Below, piece by piece: positions 1 through 8,760 of a DNA stretch of 29,100 nucleotides. This DNA comes from Sphingomonas sanxanigenens. GTDB lineage: Bacteria > Pseudomonadota > Alphaproteobacteria > Sphingomonadales > Sphingomonadaceae. How positions within the stretch are numbered: the first letter of the stretch is position 1; every line of letters starts with the position of its first letter. The translations under genes and the position numbers were made by a program. The notes under the pieces were generated by a model. That model was not told where the DNA came from and made no database searches. It saw only the letters and a list, made by a program, of their open reading frames with translations. The stretch spans positions 1 through 29,100 of the forward strand of contig QFNN01000027.1 of the NCBI GenBank assembly GCA_003240855.1, in the 5' to 3' direction.

Positions 1-1096
1 GGGGCTGTTCTGCGTGCTCGCAAGCGCCGCGGTGATGCAGTGGCTTCATCTGTCGACCGCGCTCGGCGCCTTCATCGCGGGCGTGATGCTTGCCGATTCG
101 CCCTACCGGCATGAACTGGAGGCCGATATCGAGCCGTTCCGTGCGGTTCTGCTCGGCCTGTTCTTCGTCGCCGTCGGGATGATGCTCGATCTCGACGCCG
201 TCGTCGCGCGCCCCTTTTTCATCGTCGGCATGGCGACGGCGCTGGTTGCGACCAAGGCGGCGATCATATTCCTCATCGCCCGCGTCGCCCGGATGGAATG
301 GCGAACGGCGCTCGCGCTCGGCCTGCTGCTCAGTCAGGGCGGCGAGTTCGGCTTCGTCCTGTTCGCGCAGGCGCAGAAGGCGATGCTGATCGAACCCCAG
401 GCGGCCAGCCTGTTCGGCGCGATCGTGACGCTGTCGATGGCGACCACGCCCTTCCTGATGATGATCAGCCGGCGGTTCCGGGGGGCGCCCGCCAAGCTGC
501 GCACCGATATGGAGGGGCCAAGCAGCGACGGCGCGACCGCGATCGTCGTCGGCTACGGGCGCTTCGGCCAGACGGTCGCGCAACTGCTGACCGCGCACAA
601 GCTGGCGGTGACGCTGATCGACTGGGAAGCGGAACAGATCGACGTCTCCGCATCCTTCGCGGTGAAGGTCTATTATGGCGACGGCCGGCGCGTCGATCTG
701 CTCCGGCTGGCGGGCGCGAGCGAGGCGCAGCTCATCCTCTTTTGCCAGGATGGCGACCCGATGGAAGCCGACCATCTGGCGACCGTGGCCGAGTCGTTCC
801 CCGATGCGAAAATATTCGTCCGCGTGTTCGACCGGCGTCAGGTGATAGCGCTTTACGAAGCGCCGATCGCGGGCACGGTGCGCGAAGTGTATGAATCGGC
901 GATCGTCATGGCGCGGCAGGCGCTGGAGGCGCTCGACGTCGAAATCGACGAGATCGACGACGCCGAGGCGCGCTATCGCGATGTCGATCATCAGCGGCTG
1001 GTGGCGCAGGCGGAAAGCGGCGATCTTTACGCCGCGCGCGAAGTGATGCTTCGCCCGCACGCGGGCCGCAACGTCGCGGACCAGACTGCGACATGA
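1..1096 (+). CDS. Monovalent cation:proton antiporter-2 (CPA2/KefB-KefC type), 5'-truncated by window
   Basis: Inner-membrane K+ or Na+/H+ antiporter of the CPA2 family with a cytosolic nucleotide-binding regulatory domain. The reading frame is open from base 2, so the N-terminal membrane segments lie outside the window. The first ~150 visible residues are hydrophobic helices of the Na+/H+ exchanger fold, including a stretch like GAFIAGVMLADS and the family-typical LSQGGEFGFVLF. After a linker comes a TrkA-N (RCK) Rossmann domain that begins with a GYGRFGQ dinucleotide-binding loop (bases ~550-575) and continues to FVRVFDRRQ. The tail is acidic and rich in Asp/Glu. The stop codon overlaps the start of the next gene (ATGA), which indicates co-translation. 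The transported ion and any glutathione control cannot be told from sequence. Confidence 0.9.
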   Translation, partial: GLFCVLASAAVMQWLHLSTALGAFIAGVMLADSPYRHELEADIEPFRAVLLGLFFVAVGMMLDLDAVVARPFFIVGMATALVATKAAIIFLIARVARMEWRTALALGLLLSQGGEFGFVLFAQAQKAMLIEPQAASLFGAIVTLSMATTPFLMMISRRFRGAPAKLRTDMEGPSSDGATAIVVGYGRFGQTVAQLLTAHKLAVTLIDWEAEQIDVSASFAVKVYYGDGRRVDLLRLAGASEAQLILFCQDGDPMEADHLATVAESFPDAKIFVRVFDRRQVIALYEAPIAGTVREVYESAIVMARQALEALDVEIDEIDDAEARYRDVDHQRLVAQAESGDLYAAREVMLRPHAGRNVADQTAT

Positions 1097-1425
1097 GACG
1101 CGGCGACACGCAGGCGCGCCTCGCGGCCCTGTCGGCGGCGATCGCGGTTGGAGCCGGCGCCTATGCGGCGCATGGCGCGGCCGGGCAGGCGGCGGACTGG
1201 TTGCGCACGGGCGCCTTCTACCAGTTGGTTCACGCGGTCGCCGTCATTGCTGTCGCCGGGCGCTGGCGCGGTTCCGCCTGGCTGCTGCTGGGCGGCGCGA
1301 CAATCTTTGCCGGGACGCTTTATGCGATGGCCTTCAGCGCGCCGCACTGGCTGGGCGCGATCACGCCGATCGGCGGCGCGGGCATGATCCTCGGCTGGAT
1401 CCTCGTCGCGCTAAGCGGCCGATAA
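1093..1425 (+). CDS. DUF423 family small membrane protein
   Basis: 110-residue inner-membrane protein of the DUF423 (YgdD-like) family; biochemical function unknown. Visible family features are an N-terminal hydrophobic helix followed by GAYAAHGA, the FYQLVHAVAV segment, a third helix with AGTLYAMAFS, and the C-terminal GAITPIGGAGMILGW motif. This gives about four membrane spans, and the length is normal for the family. Its ATG overlaps the stop of the upstream antiporter by four bases, so it is probably translated from the same mRNA. It converges on gltA, and a hairpin lies between the two genes. Confidence 0.85.
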   Translation: MRRGDTQARLAALSAAIAVGAGAYAAHGAAGQAADWLRTGAFYQLVHAVAVIAVAGRWRGSAWLLLGGATIFAGTLYAMAFSAPHWLGAITPIGGAGMILGWILVALSGR

Positions 1426-1430
1426 GCAAA

Positions 1431-1457
1431 ACCCCCGCAGCCATGGGCCGCGGGGGT
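1431..1457. terminator. Hairpin between convergent DUF423 gene and gltA
   Basis: Perfect 8-bp inverted repeat, ACCCCCGC (1431-1438) and GCGGGGGT (1450-1457), with an 11-base loop. It lies between the stop of the plus-strand gene (1425) and the stop of gltA (1487). An AAAA run precedes it on the plus strand, which would read as a U run after the stem for gltA transcripts. It probably terminates gltA and may act in both directions. Confidence 0.7.
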
Positions 1458-1486
1458 CTCGATTACGCTATGTTCGCGAGAGCCGA

Positions 1487-2776
1487 TCAGCGATCGGCGA
1501 GCGGCACATAGTCGCGCTGCGTCGGCCCGACATAGAGCTGGCGCGGACGGCCGATCTTCTGCTCGGGATCCGAGATCATCTCGTTCCACTGAGCGACCCA
1601 ACCCACGGTGCGGGCCAGCGCGAAGAGCGCGGTGAACATCGAGGTCGGGAAGCCGATCGCCGACAGGATGACGCCCGAATAGAAATCGACGTTCGGGAAC
1701 AGCTTCTTCTCGACGAAATAATCGTCCTTGAGCGCGATTTCCTCGAGCTGCAGGGCGACATCGAACACCGGATCGGACACCTTGAGCGCGTCGAACACTT
1801 CACGGACCGTCTTTTGCATCACGGTCGCGCGCGGATCGTAATTCTTATAGACGCGGTGACCGAAGCCCATCAGGCGGAAGGGATCATCCTTGTCCTTGGC
1901 GCGGGCGAGATATTCCGGAATCTTCTCCGGACGGCCAATCTCGCGGAGCATGTTGAGCGCGGCTTCGTTCGCGCCGCCATGCGCGGGGCCCCACAGGCAG
2001 GCGATGCCCGCCGCGATGCACGCGAAGGGATTTGCGCCCGACGAACCGGCGAGACGCACGGTCGAGGTCGACGCGTTCTGCTCGTGATCGGCATGGAGGA
2101 TGAAGATGCGGTCCATCGCACGCTCGACGGCCGGATCGATCTCATAATGCTCGGCCGGCACGCCGAAGGTCATGCGCAGGAAATTGCCGGCATAGCTCTG
2201 CGAGTTATCCGGATAGAGGAACGGCTGACCCACCGAATATTTATAGGCCATCGCGGCGATCGTCGGCATTTTGGCGATCAGGCGGTGGCTGGCGATCATC
2301 CGCTGCTGCGGATCGGTGATGTCGGTCGAGTCGTGGTAGAAGGCCGAAAGCGCGCCGACCACACCGCACATGATCGCCATCGGGTGCGCATCGCGACGGA
2401 AACCGCGATAGAAAGTCGCGAGCTGTTCATGCAGCATCGTGTGGCGCGTGATGGTGTGGGTGAACTTGTCCAGCTCATCCTGGTTCGGCAGTTCGCCGTT
2501 GAGCAGCAGGTGGGCGACCTCCATGAAGGTCGACTGTTCGGCGAGCTGGCCGATCGGGTAGCCGCGATGGAGCAGGATGCCCGCATCGCCATCGATATAA
2601 GTCAGCTTCGACGCGCAGCTCGCGGTCGAAGTGAAGCCGGGGTCGTAAGTGAAGGCGTCCGTCTGGCTGTAGAGCTTGCGGATGTCGATCACATCGGGGC
2701 CGACGCTGCCCGATCGCACCGGAAAATCATGCTCCTTGCCTGCGATCGTCAGCTTCGCGCTTGTGTCAACCATCAT
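1487..2776 (-). CDS. gltA: Citrate synthase
   Basis: Condenses acetyl-CoA with oxaloacetate to citrate, the entry step of the TCA cycle; cytosolic. The 429 residues match the hexameric Gram-negative type (E. coli enzyme 427). Catalytic residues are visible: His266 in GPAHGGANEA, His307 in GFGHRVYKNYDPRA and Asp364 in PNVDFYSG, at the spacing known for the E. coli enzyme. Two ATGs are adjacent (2776 and 2773). A GGAG lies 3 bases before the first and 6 before the second, so the second may be the true start. The gene follows gltX by about 14 bases on the same strand, so the two are probably co-transcribed. A hairpin lies just downstream. Confidence 0.97.
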   Translation of the reverse strand: MMVDTSAKLTIAGKEHDFPVRSGSVGPDVIDIRKLYSQTDAFTYDPGFTSTASCASKLTYIDGDAGILLHRGYPIGQLAEQSTFMEVAHLLLNGELPNQDELDKFTHTITRHTMLHEQLATFYRGFRRDAHPMAIMCGVVGALSAFYHDSTDITDPQQRMIASHRLIAKMPTIAAMAYKYSVGQPFLYPDNSQSYAGNFLRMTFGVPAEHYEIDPAVERAMDRIFILHADHEQNASTSTVRLAGSSGANPFACIAAGIACLWGPAHGGANEAALNMLREIGRPEKIPEYLARAKDKDDPFRLMGFGHRVYKNYDPRATVMQKTVREVFDALKVSDPVFDVALQLEEIALKDDYFVEKKLFPNVDFYSGVILSAIGFPTSMFTALFALARTVGWVAQWNEMISDPEQKIGRPRQLYVGPTQRDYVPLADR

Positions 2777-2790
2777 GCACTCCTTGATAT

Positions 2791-4227
2791 TCAGACCCGA
2801 GCCGCCACGACCGCATCACCGATGCGCCCCAGCGACTCGTCCCGGCCCAGAAGGGCCAGAACATCGAAAATACCCGGCGAGGTCGTGCGCCCAGTCAGCG
2901 CTGCGCGCAGTGGTTGCGCGACCTTGCCAAGGCCCAATCCGGCTTCCTCTGCAACCCGCCGCACTTGTTCTTCGAGATCCGCCACACTCCAGGATGGTGC
3001 GGCGGCAAGCGCTTCACGGACTTCGCCCAACAACGCTCGGGCAGCCGCGTCTAGCAGCGCAGAGGCCTTTTCGTCGAGGGCCAATGGCCGTTCGGCGAAG
3101 AGGAAAAGCGCGCCATCGGCGATTTCGTCGAGCGTTTTCGCACGCGGCTTGAGCGACGCCATGGCGGCAAGCAGAATCGCTTGCTCCGATGCCGTAACGT
3201 CGCGGCCTACAAGCTTCGCGATGCGCGGCGCGACCAGATCGGTCAGGCGCGCATCATCGGCTTCGCGAATATAATGACCATTGAGATTTTCGAGCTTTTT
3301 CATGTCGAAGCGCGAAGGCGCCCGACCGACATCGGCGATATCGAACCAGTCGATCGCCTGCGCGCGGCTGATGATCTCGTCGTCGCCATGCCCCCAGCCA
3401 AGGCGGAGGAGATAATTGTCCACCGCCTCTGGCAGCAGCCCCATTTCGTCGCGATAGGCGTCGACGCCCAGCGCGCCATGCCGCTTCGACAGCTTGGCCC
3501 CGTCCGCCCCATGGATCAGCGGCACATGCGCATAGACCGGTTCGGGCCAGCCCATCGCACGGATAATCCCGAGCTGGCGGAAAGCATTGTTCAGATGATC
3601 GTCGCCGCGAATGACATGCGTAACGCCCATGTCGTGATCGTCGACGACGACGGCCAGCATATAGGTGGGCGTGCCGTCGGAACGGAGCAGCACCATGTCA
3701 TCCAGCTCCGAATTGCTCACGGTGACGGGGCCTTGCACGAGATCATGGATCGTCGTCTCGCCCTCGGTCTCGGCGCGCAGGCGGACGCTGAACGGCGCGC
3801 CTTCAGGCGCCTCAGAAGCATCCCGGTCGCGCCAGCGGCCGTCATAGCGCAGCGGCAGTTTCGCGGCGCGCTGCCGTTCGCGCAGCTCGGCCAGTTCCTC
3901 GGCGGTCGCATAACAGCGGTAGGCGGCGCCCGATGCGAGCATCGCCTCGGCCACCTCCGCATGGCGCGCGGCGCGCGAGGACTGGAACAGCACATCGCCA
4001 TCCCAATCGAGGTCGAGCCACTTCATCCCGTCAATGATCGCGTCGATCGCTTCCCGGGTGGAGCGAACCTTGTCCGTATCCTCGATGCGCAATTGAAACT
4101 CGCCGCCATTATGGCGGGCATAGAGCCAGTTGAACAACGCCGTGCGCGCACCCCCGATATGCAGGAATCCCGTCGGAGACGGGGCGAAGCGGGTTACGAC
4201 CTTGTTGACGTCACGGCTTGCGCTCAC
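2791..4227 (-). CDS. gltX: Glutamyl-tRNA synthetase
   Basis: Class I aminoacyl-tRNA synthetase charging tRNA-Glu in the cytosol. The HIGH signature appears as FAPSPTGFLHIGG (residues ~14-26), and the KMSKS loop as KLSKR (~245-249) after HGADGA. The C-terminal anticodon-binding part is complete, giving 478 residues, normal for bacterial GltX. A GTG start at 4227 is chosen because it begins just before the conserved block. The alternative ATG at 4275 would add 16 unrelated residues and run into the divergent comEC start. It is the first gene of a gltX-gltA pair. Alphaproteobacteria often have a GltX that also charges tRNA-Gln, but nothing here decides that. Confidence 0.95.
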   Translation of the reverse strand: MSASRDVNKVVTRFAPSPTGFLHIGGARTALFNWLYARHNGGEFQLRIEDTDKVRSTREAIDAIIDGMKWLDLDWDGDVLFQSSRAARHAEVAEAMLASGAAYRCYATAEELAELRERQRAAKLPLRYDGRWRDRDASEAPEGAPFSVRLRAETEGETTIHDLVQGPVTVSNSELDDMVLLRSDGTPTYMLAVVVDDHDMGVTHVIRGDDHLNNAFRQLGIIRAMGWPEPVYAHVPLIHGADGAKLSKRHGALGVDAYRDEMGLLPEAVDNYLLRLGWGHGDDEIISRAQAIDWFDIADVGRAPSRFDMKKLENLNGHYIREADDARLTDLVAPRIAKLVGRDVTASEQAILLAAMASLKPRAKTLDEIADGALFLFAERPLALDEKASALLDAAARALLGEVREALAAAPSWSVADLEEQVRRVAEEAGLGLGKVAQPLRAALTGRTTSPGIFDVLALLGRDESLGRIGDAVVAARV

Positions 4228-4252
4228 GCGCGCTTGCTCCCAGGCTTGGAGG

Positions 4253-6385
4253 ATGAACGGCGCCGCCCCTAGCACGGCTTACCCGGCCCGACAAACGGGG
4301 CAGAAAATCAGCCTTTTCCGTAGCGTCTCGATACTGAAACAGCGAGTCGAGCGCTGGGCGGAGGCGGAACGCGATCAGGCGCCGCTGTGGATTCCCGTGG
4401 CTTTGGCGGCGGGAATCGGGGCGTGGTTCATATTGCCGGGGAAATCGGCCTGGGGAGCCTTCATTTTCGCGGCGCTCGCGCTCGCGGCGCTCGGCCTCGT
4501 CCTGCGCGGATCGCGCGCGGGACGGATGGCGGTCATCGGCGGCGCGACGCTGGCGGCGGGGTGCCTGCTGATCTGGGCGCGCGCCGACTGGGTCGCCGCC
4601 CCGGTGCTCGATCGGCCGAGAGTCGTGACGGTCAGCGGACGGATCGAGCAGGTGCAGGAACTGGCGGCGCGCGAGGCGGTGCGCGTGCTGCTCCGCCCCG
4701 TCAACGCGCCGACGCTGCCCTTTCGCATCCGGGTAAATCTGCCGGCGGCCGACGCGCCCGGCGATCTGGCGCGCGGCGACATGATCCGCCTGAATGCGCG
4801 GCTGATGCCTCCACCGCCGGCGGCGCTTCCCGGCGCCTATGATTTCGCGCTCGCCGCCTGGTTCCAGCGGATCGGCGCGACGGGGCGATCCTTCGGCCCG
4901 GTCGAGCGCATCGGCGGAAGGACCGCCCACGGCCCCGGGCTGCGCGAACGGCTTTCCGCGCATATCCGCGCGCAGCTCGATCGTGGCGAAGGGGCGATCG
5001 CGGCCGCGCTGGCGACGGGCGATCAGGGCGCCATGCCCGAAGCCGATGCGGAGGCGATGCGCCGATCGGGGCTGGCTCACCTCCTGTCGGTCAGCGGACT
5101 CCATATCACCGCGGTCGTCGGCTTCGCGATGATCGCGACGCTCCGGCTGCTGGCGATGAGCGAAACGCTGGCGCTGCGCACGCCGCTGCTGCTGATCGCG
5201 GCGGGCGCGGGGGCGCTTGCCGGCATCGGCTATACGCTGCTTACCGGCGCGGAAGTGCCGACGATCCGTTCATGCGTTGCGGCGTTGCTCGTGCTCGGCG
5301 GGCTGGCGCTGGGGCGCGAAGCGATGACGCTGCGTCTCGTCGCGGCCGGGGCGATCATCGTGCTGATCTTCTGGCCCGAAAGCGTTGTGGGCGCGAGCTT
5401 CCAGCTCAGTTTCGCCGCCGTGACGGCGATCGTCGCTTTCCACGAGTCGCGCCTGGCGCAGGCCTGGTTCGCCCGGCGCGAAGAAGGGGCGCTGGCGCGC
5501 AGCGCGCGGACGATCGCCTCGCTGCTGCTGACCGGGTTCATCGTCGAACTCGCGCTCGCGCCGATCGCCTTGTTCCACTTTCACAAGCAGGGGCTTTACG
5601 GCGCGCTGGCCAATATCGTCGCGATTCCGCTGACGACCTTCATCATCATGCCGGCAGAGGCGCTGGCGCTGCTCTTCGACGCGGCGGGGCTCGGGGCCCC
5701 TTTCTGGTGGCTGGCGGGAAAGGCGCTCTCGCTTCTTCTCGCCGTCGCCCATCACGTCGCGGACTCGCCTGGCGCGGTCGCGATGCTGCCGTCAGTGCCG
5801 CGTGGAGCGTTCGGCCTCATGGTCGCGGGCGGGTTGTGGATCATGCTGTGGAAAAGCCGGGTGCGAAGCTGGGGACTGGTCCCGCTTGCGGCCGGCGCGA
5901 CCTGGGCGATCGCCACCCCGCCGCCCGATCTGCTGGTGACGGGCGATGGCAGACATGTCGCGATCCGGACGCAGGCAGGCGCCGTCTCGCTCCTCCGCCC
6001 GCGCACGGGAGATTATATGCGCGACCTGATGGCGGAATCGGCAGGACTGGACGGCGAACCGGATCTGCTCGACGCGCTGCCCGACGCCCGCTGCAGCAGG
6101 GATGCCTGCATCATCCGCCTCCGCCGCGGCGAGCGCGATTGGCGCATCCTTGCGCTGCGCAGTTCCTACCGGCTGCCATATCGACCGTTTGTGGCGGCCT
6201 GCGGCATGGCTGACATCGTGATCGGAGACCGTCGTCTCCCCGCCGGCTGCAAACCGCGCTGGCTCAAGCTCGACAGGCCGTTCCTCGCCAGGAGCGGCGG
6301 CCTGTCGATTGCGCTCGCCAGCGGCCGGATCACCAGCGTCGCAGGGCTGGCCGGTGATCATCCGTGGGTGCGCGCGCGTCAGTAG
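4253..6385 (+). CDS. comEC: ComEC/Rec2 family DNA-uptake channel, C-terminal nuclease-like domain degenerate
   Basis: Inner-membrane channel protein thought to pass single-stranded DNA into the cytosol during natural transformation. About 710 residues from the ATG at 4253. The N-terminal part has two hydrophobic segments followed by a DUF4131 region. Next is the multi-span competence domain with the family signature HLLSVSGLHIT (~residue 276) and later LSFAAVTAIVAF. The C-terminal region (after ~residue 560) lies where a metallo-beta-lactamase domain normally sits but shows no HxHxDH zinc motif. The start is uncertain: a GGAGG abuts the ATG with no spacing. The frame is open further upstream into gltX, which I take as spurious. 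It runs divergently from gltX and convergently into lexA, overlapping the lexA end by 7 bases. Confidence 0.88.
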   Translation: MNGAAPSTAYPARQTGQKISLFRSVSILKQRVERWAEAERDQAPLWIPVALAAGIGAWFILPGKSAWGAFIFAALALAALGLVLRGSRAGRMAVIGGATLAAGCLLIWARADWVAAPVLDRPRVVTVSGRIEQVQELAAREAVRVLLRPVNAPTLPFRIRVNLPAADAPGDLARGDMIRLNARLMPPPPAALPGAYDFALAAWFQRIGATGRSFGPVERIGGRTAHGPGLRERLSAHIRAQLDRGEGAIAAALATGDQGAMPEADAEAMRRSGLAHLLSVSGLHITAVVGFAMIATLRLLAMSETLALRTPLLLIAAGAGALAGIGYTLLTGAEVPTIRSCVAALLVLGGLALGREAMTLRLVAAGAIIVLIFWPESVVGASFQLSFAAVTAIVAFHESRLAQAWFARREEGALARSARTIASLLLTGFIVELALAPIALFHFHKQGLYGALANIVAIPLTTFIIMPAEALALLFDAAGLGAPFWWLAGKALSLLLAVAHHVADSPGAVAMLPSVPRGAFGLMVAGGLWIMLWKSRVRSWGLVPLAAGATWAIATPPPDLLVTGDGRHVAIRTQAGAVSLLRPRTGDYMRDLMAESAGLDGEPDLLDALPDARCSRDACIIRLRRGERDWRILALRSSYRLPYRPFVAACGMADIVIGDRRLPAGCKPRWLKLDRPFLARSGGLSIALASGRITSVAGLAGDHPWVRARQ

Positions 6386-7059
6386 CGGCGCAGCAGCCCC
6401 GCCAGATGCCCCTGCACGCGCACCTGATCGGGGCGATAGCGTTGCGGATCATAGGCGCGATTGGCCGGATCGAGCCGGACCATCGCACCTTCGCGGCGGA
6501 AATATTTGAGCGTCGCTTCATTCTCGTCGACGAGCGCGACGACGATCTGCCCGTCGCGCGCGCTGTCGGCGCGGCGAATGAGCGCATAGTCGCCATCGAG
6601 GATGCCCGCCTCAACCATCGAGTCGCCCGAAACCTCAAGCGCATAATGCTCGCCCGAACCAAGCAGCGCCGCCGGCACCGACAGCATCTCGCGACCTTCG
6701 AGCGCCTCGATCGGCATGCCTGCCGCAATACGGCCATGCAGCGGAATCTCCAGAATGTCGTTCGCCGCCGTCGGCACCGGCGCCCTGGGCAGACTGGCGG
6801 GAGGCAGATTGGCGGGAGGCCTCGCCGATTTAGCGGCGCCGCCACGCTCGGGCATGCGGATAACCTCAAGCGCGCGGGCGCGATTGGGCAGGCGGCGGAT
6901 ATAGCCGCGCTCGACCAGCGCGTTGATAAGGCGGTGAACCCCCGATTTGGACTTGAGGTCCAGCGCTTCCTTCATTTCCTCGAACGAAGGCGACACCCCG
7001 TCATCGGACAGACGATCATGGATGAAGCAGACCAGTTCATGTTGCTTGCGCGTCAGCAT
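6379..7059 (-). CDS. lexA: LexA SOS repressor (autocleaving)
   Basis: Transcriptional repressor of the SOS DNA-damage regulon, inactivated by RecA-stimulated self-cleavage. The N-terminal winged helix-turn-helix (residues ~1-65) starts MLTRKQHELV and includes SPSFEEMKEALDLKSKSGVHRLI. The C-terminal S24 peptidase domain carries the cleavage site Ala113-Gly114 (GRIAAGMP), nucleophile Ser147 (SGDSM) and general base Lys185 (EATLKYF). At 226 residues it is slightly longer than E. coli LexA because of a Pro/Ala linker (~75-98), as is usual in alphaproteobacteria. A canonical alphaproteobacterial LexA box lies 17-31 bases upstream, indicating autoregulation. It follows moeA on the same strand, but that box suggests its own promoter. 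Confidence 0.97.
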   Translation of the reverse strand: MLTRKQHELVCFIHDRLSDDGVSPSFEEMKEALDLKSKSGVHRLINALVERGYIRRLPNRARALEVIRMPERGGAAKSARPPANLPPASLPRAPVPTAANDILEIPLHGRIAAGMPIEALEGREMLSVPAALLGSGEHYALEVSGDSMVEAGILDGDYALIRRADSARDGQIVVALVDENEATLKYFRREGAMVRLDPANRAYDPQRYRPDQVRVQGHLAGLLRRY

Positions 7060-7075
7060 CGCTCAGTCTCCGCCG

Positions 7076-7090
7076 GAACGAACGGAGAAC
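7076..7090 (-). promoter_or_regulatory. LexA (SOS) box upstream of lexA
   Basis: On the lexA coding strand this 15-base stretch reads GTTC, seven bases, GTTC. This is exactly the GTTC-N7-GTTC operator established for LexA in alphaproteobacteria. It sits 17-31 bases before the lexA ATG, a position suited to autorepression. The middle contains a third GTTC copy offset by four bases. No second box is evident elsewhere in the window. Confidence 0.85.
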
Positions 7091-7114
7091 GTGTAGGCAA
7101 CGACGAGCATTCCG

Positions 7115-8293
7115 TCAAGCGATGGCGATATAATCCACGCGCCCGCCCGCGCCGAGGGGCGGAGCGGAGGGCGCGCGGACGATCAGCGCGTCCGCCGAGG
7201 CGAGAATGCCGAGCAAAGCGCTGTCCCGGCTCATAATCGGTTCGACAACCCCGTCGACGAAGCGCGCACGCAGATATTCGGCGCGCGGACCGCCAGCCGG
7301 AAGGTCGCTGCCAAGGATCGCCGTGCGCGGCCGGGGAAGCGCGTCGGCCGCGCCGCCCAGCCGCGCGACCAGCGGCAGCAGGAACAGCGTTGCGGTGACG
7401 AAAGCCGATACCGGATTGCCCGGCAGCCCGAGGCAGACCGTCGTACCGATCCGTCCCGCGAGCAGCGGCTTGCCCGGGCGCATCGCGATCCGCCAGAAAT
7501 CGATCTCCGCGCCCGCCGCCGCCAGCGCCGGCTTCACGAGATCATGGTCGCCCACCGACGCGCCGCCGATAGTGACGAGAATGTCCGCGCGCGCCGCAAG
7601 CTCGACGAATGCAGCCGCAAGCGCAGCCAGGTCGTCGCGCACGATCCGCATATCGACAATTTCGGCCGGCCATCCGCCCAGCAGGGCGGCCAGCATCGGG
7701 CCGTTGGAATTGGGCAACCCCGCGTCGCCGGGCGAACCAGGTTCGACCAGTTCGTCGCCAGTCGAGACGATCGCGACGCGCACGGGGCGGCGGACGGCGA
7801 TGTCGCCATGGCCGCCGAGCGCCGCAAGGCCGATCCGCGCCGGGTTCAGCCCTTCACCTGCGGCGACCAAGAGCGCACCGGCCGCGAAGTCCGACCCCGC
7901 CCTGCGGATATTGGCGCCGATGCGCAGCGGCCCCTCGCCAGCGAGGCGAAGCATGTCGTCGTCGCGCGCCGCTTCCTCCTGCACCATCACCGTGTCCGCG
8001 CCATCGGGCACGGGCGCGCCGGTAAAGATGCGCGCGGCCTCCCCCGGCGCGAGCGCGGGAAGGGCGACGCCGCCAGCCGCAGCTTCGCCCACCACGCGCC
8101 AGGGCCCTGGCAGCTCGGCATAGCGGATCGCATAGCCATCCATCGCCGACAGGTCTGCCACCGGTTGGGTGCGGAGCGCGGGGACGGCTTCAGCCGTCCA
8201 GCGCCCGGCGGCGGCCAGCAGCGGCAGCCGTTCGATGTCCACCGGCTCGGCAAGCGCAAGCAGGCGCGCCTGCGCCTCGGAAACGCTGATCAT
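7115..8293 (-). CDS. moeA: Molybdopterin molybdenumtransferase MoeA
   Basis: Inserts molybdate into adenylated molybdopterin in molybdenum-cofactor synthesis; cytosolic. 392 residues from ATG 8293 with the family signatures in order: LSAMDGYAIR, FTGAPVPDGADTVMVQEE, STGDELVEPG, TIGGASVGDHDL, RPGKPLLAGR, GLPGNPVSAF. The open frame runs further upstream, but that part is the shadow of moaC. The ATG chosen overlaps the moaC stop by four bases (ATGA), which fits translational coupling. It is the last biosynthetic gene before lexA in the conserved trpGDC-moaC-moeA-lexA order. Confidence 0.96.
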   Translation of the reverse strand: MISVSEAQARLLALAEPVDIERLPLLAAAGRWTAEAVPALRTQPVADLSAMDGYAIRYAELPGPWRVVGEAAAGGVALPALAPGEAARIFTGAPVPDGADTVMVQEEAARDDDMLRLAGEGPLRIGANIRRAGSDFAAGALLVAAGEGLNPARIGLAALGGHGDIAVRRPVRVAIVSTGDELVEPGSPGDAGLPNSNGPMLAALLGGWPAEIVDMRIVRDDLAALAAAFVELAARADILVTIGGASVGDHDLVKPALAAAGAEIDFWRIAMRPGKPLLAGRIGTTVCLGLPGNPVSAFVTATLFLLPLVARLGGAADALPRPRTAILGSDLPAGGPRAEYLRARFVDGVVEPIMSRDSALLGILASADALIVRAPSAPPLGAGGRVDYIAIA

Positions 8294-8760
8294 GCGCGCA
8301 CCCAGTCGCCCGATTTGCCCCCGCTTTTGGCGGCGAGCTGCACAGGGCCGATCACCATCGCCCGATCGATCGCCTTCGCCATGTCGTAGATGGTCAGCAG
8401 CGCGATCGACGCGGCGGTCAGCGCTTCCATCTCTACCCCCGTCTGCCCGCTCGTCCGCGCAGTGGCCGTGACCGCGACGCCATTGTCGCCGACGGTCAGC
8501 TCGATCGAGACCGAGGACAGCGGAATGGGGTGACAGAGCGGGATGAGATCGCTCGTCCGCTTCGCGGCCATGATGCCCGCGATGCGCGCAACCGCCAGCA
8601 CGTCGCCCTTCCTGGCGCTGCCGTCGCGGATGGCTGCTAGCGCTTCCGCGTTCATCGCGATATGCCCGGTGGCGACGGCTTCGCGCGCCGTCACGTCCTT
8701 GCCCGACACATCGACCATATGCGCCGCGCCCCCGGCGTCGAGATGGGTGAGGCGGCTCAT
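8290..8760 (-). CDS. moaC: Cyclic pyranopterin monophosphate synthase MoaC
   Basis: Converts the GTP-derived 3',8-cyclo intermediate made by MoaA into cyclic pyranopterin monophosphate, the first committed precursor of molybdenum cofactor. 156 residues, normal length. Family motifs visible: HMVDVSGKDVT, KGDVLAVARIAGIMAAKRTSD starting at Lys51, LIPLCHPIPL (His77), GVEMEALTAAS with Glu110/Glu112, and YDMAKAIDR. The start at ATG 8760 overlaps the trpC stop, and its own stop overlaps the moeA start. Upstream codons in the same frame belong to the trpC shadow. No moaA is present in the window. Confidence 0.96.
   Translation of the reverse strand: MSRLTHLDAGGAAHMVDVSGKDVTAREAVATGHIAMNAEALAAIRDGSARKGDVLAVARIAGIMAAKRTSDLIPLCHPIPLSSVSIELTVGDNGVAVTATARTSGQTGVEMEALTAASIALLTIYDMAKAIDRAMVIGPVQLAAKSGGKSGDWVRA

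Noticed and set aside
1814..3274. Long open frame (486 codons) on the plus strand opposite gltA and gltX
   Set aside because: It is antisense to two clear housekeeping genes, is Arg/Ala-rich and has no motif; it is typical of high-GC shadow frames.
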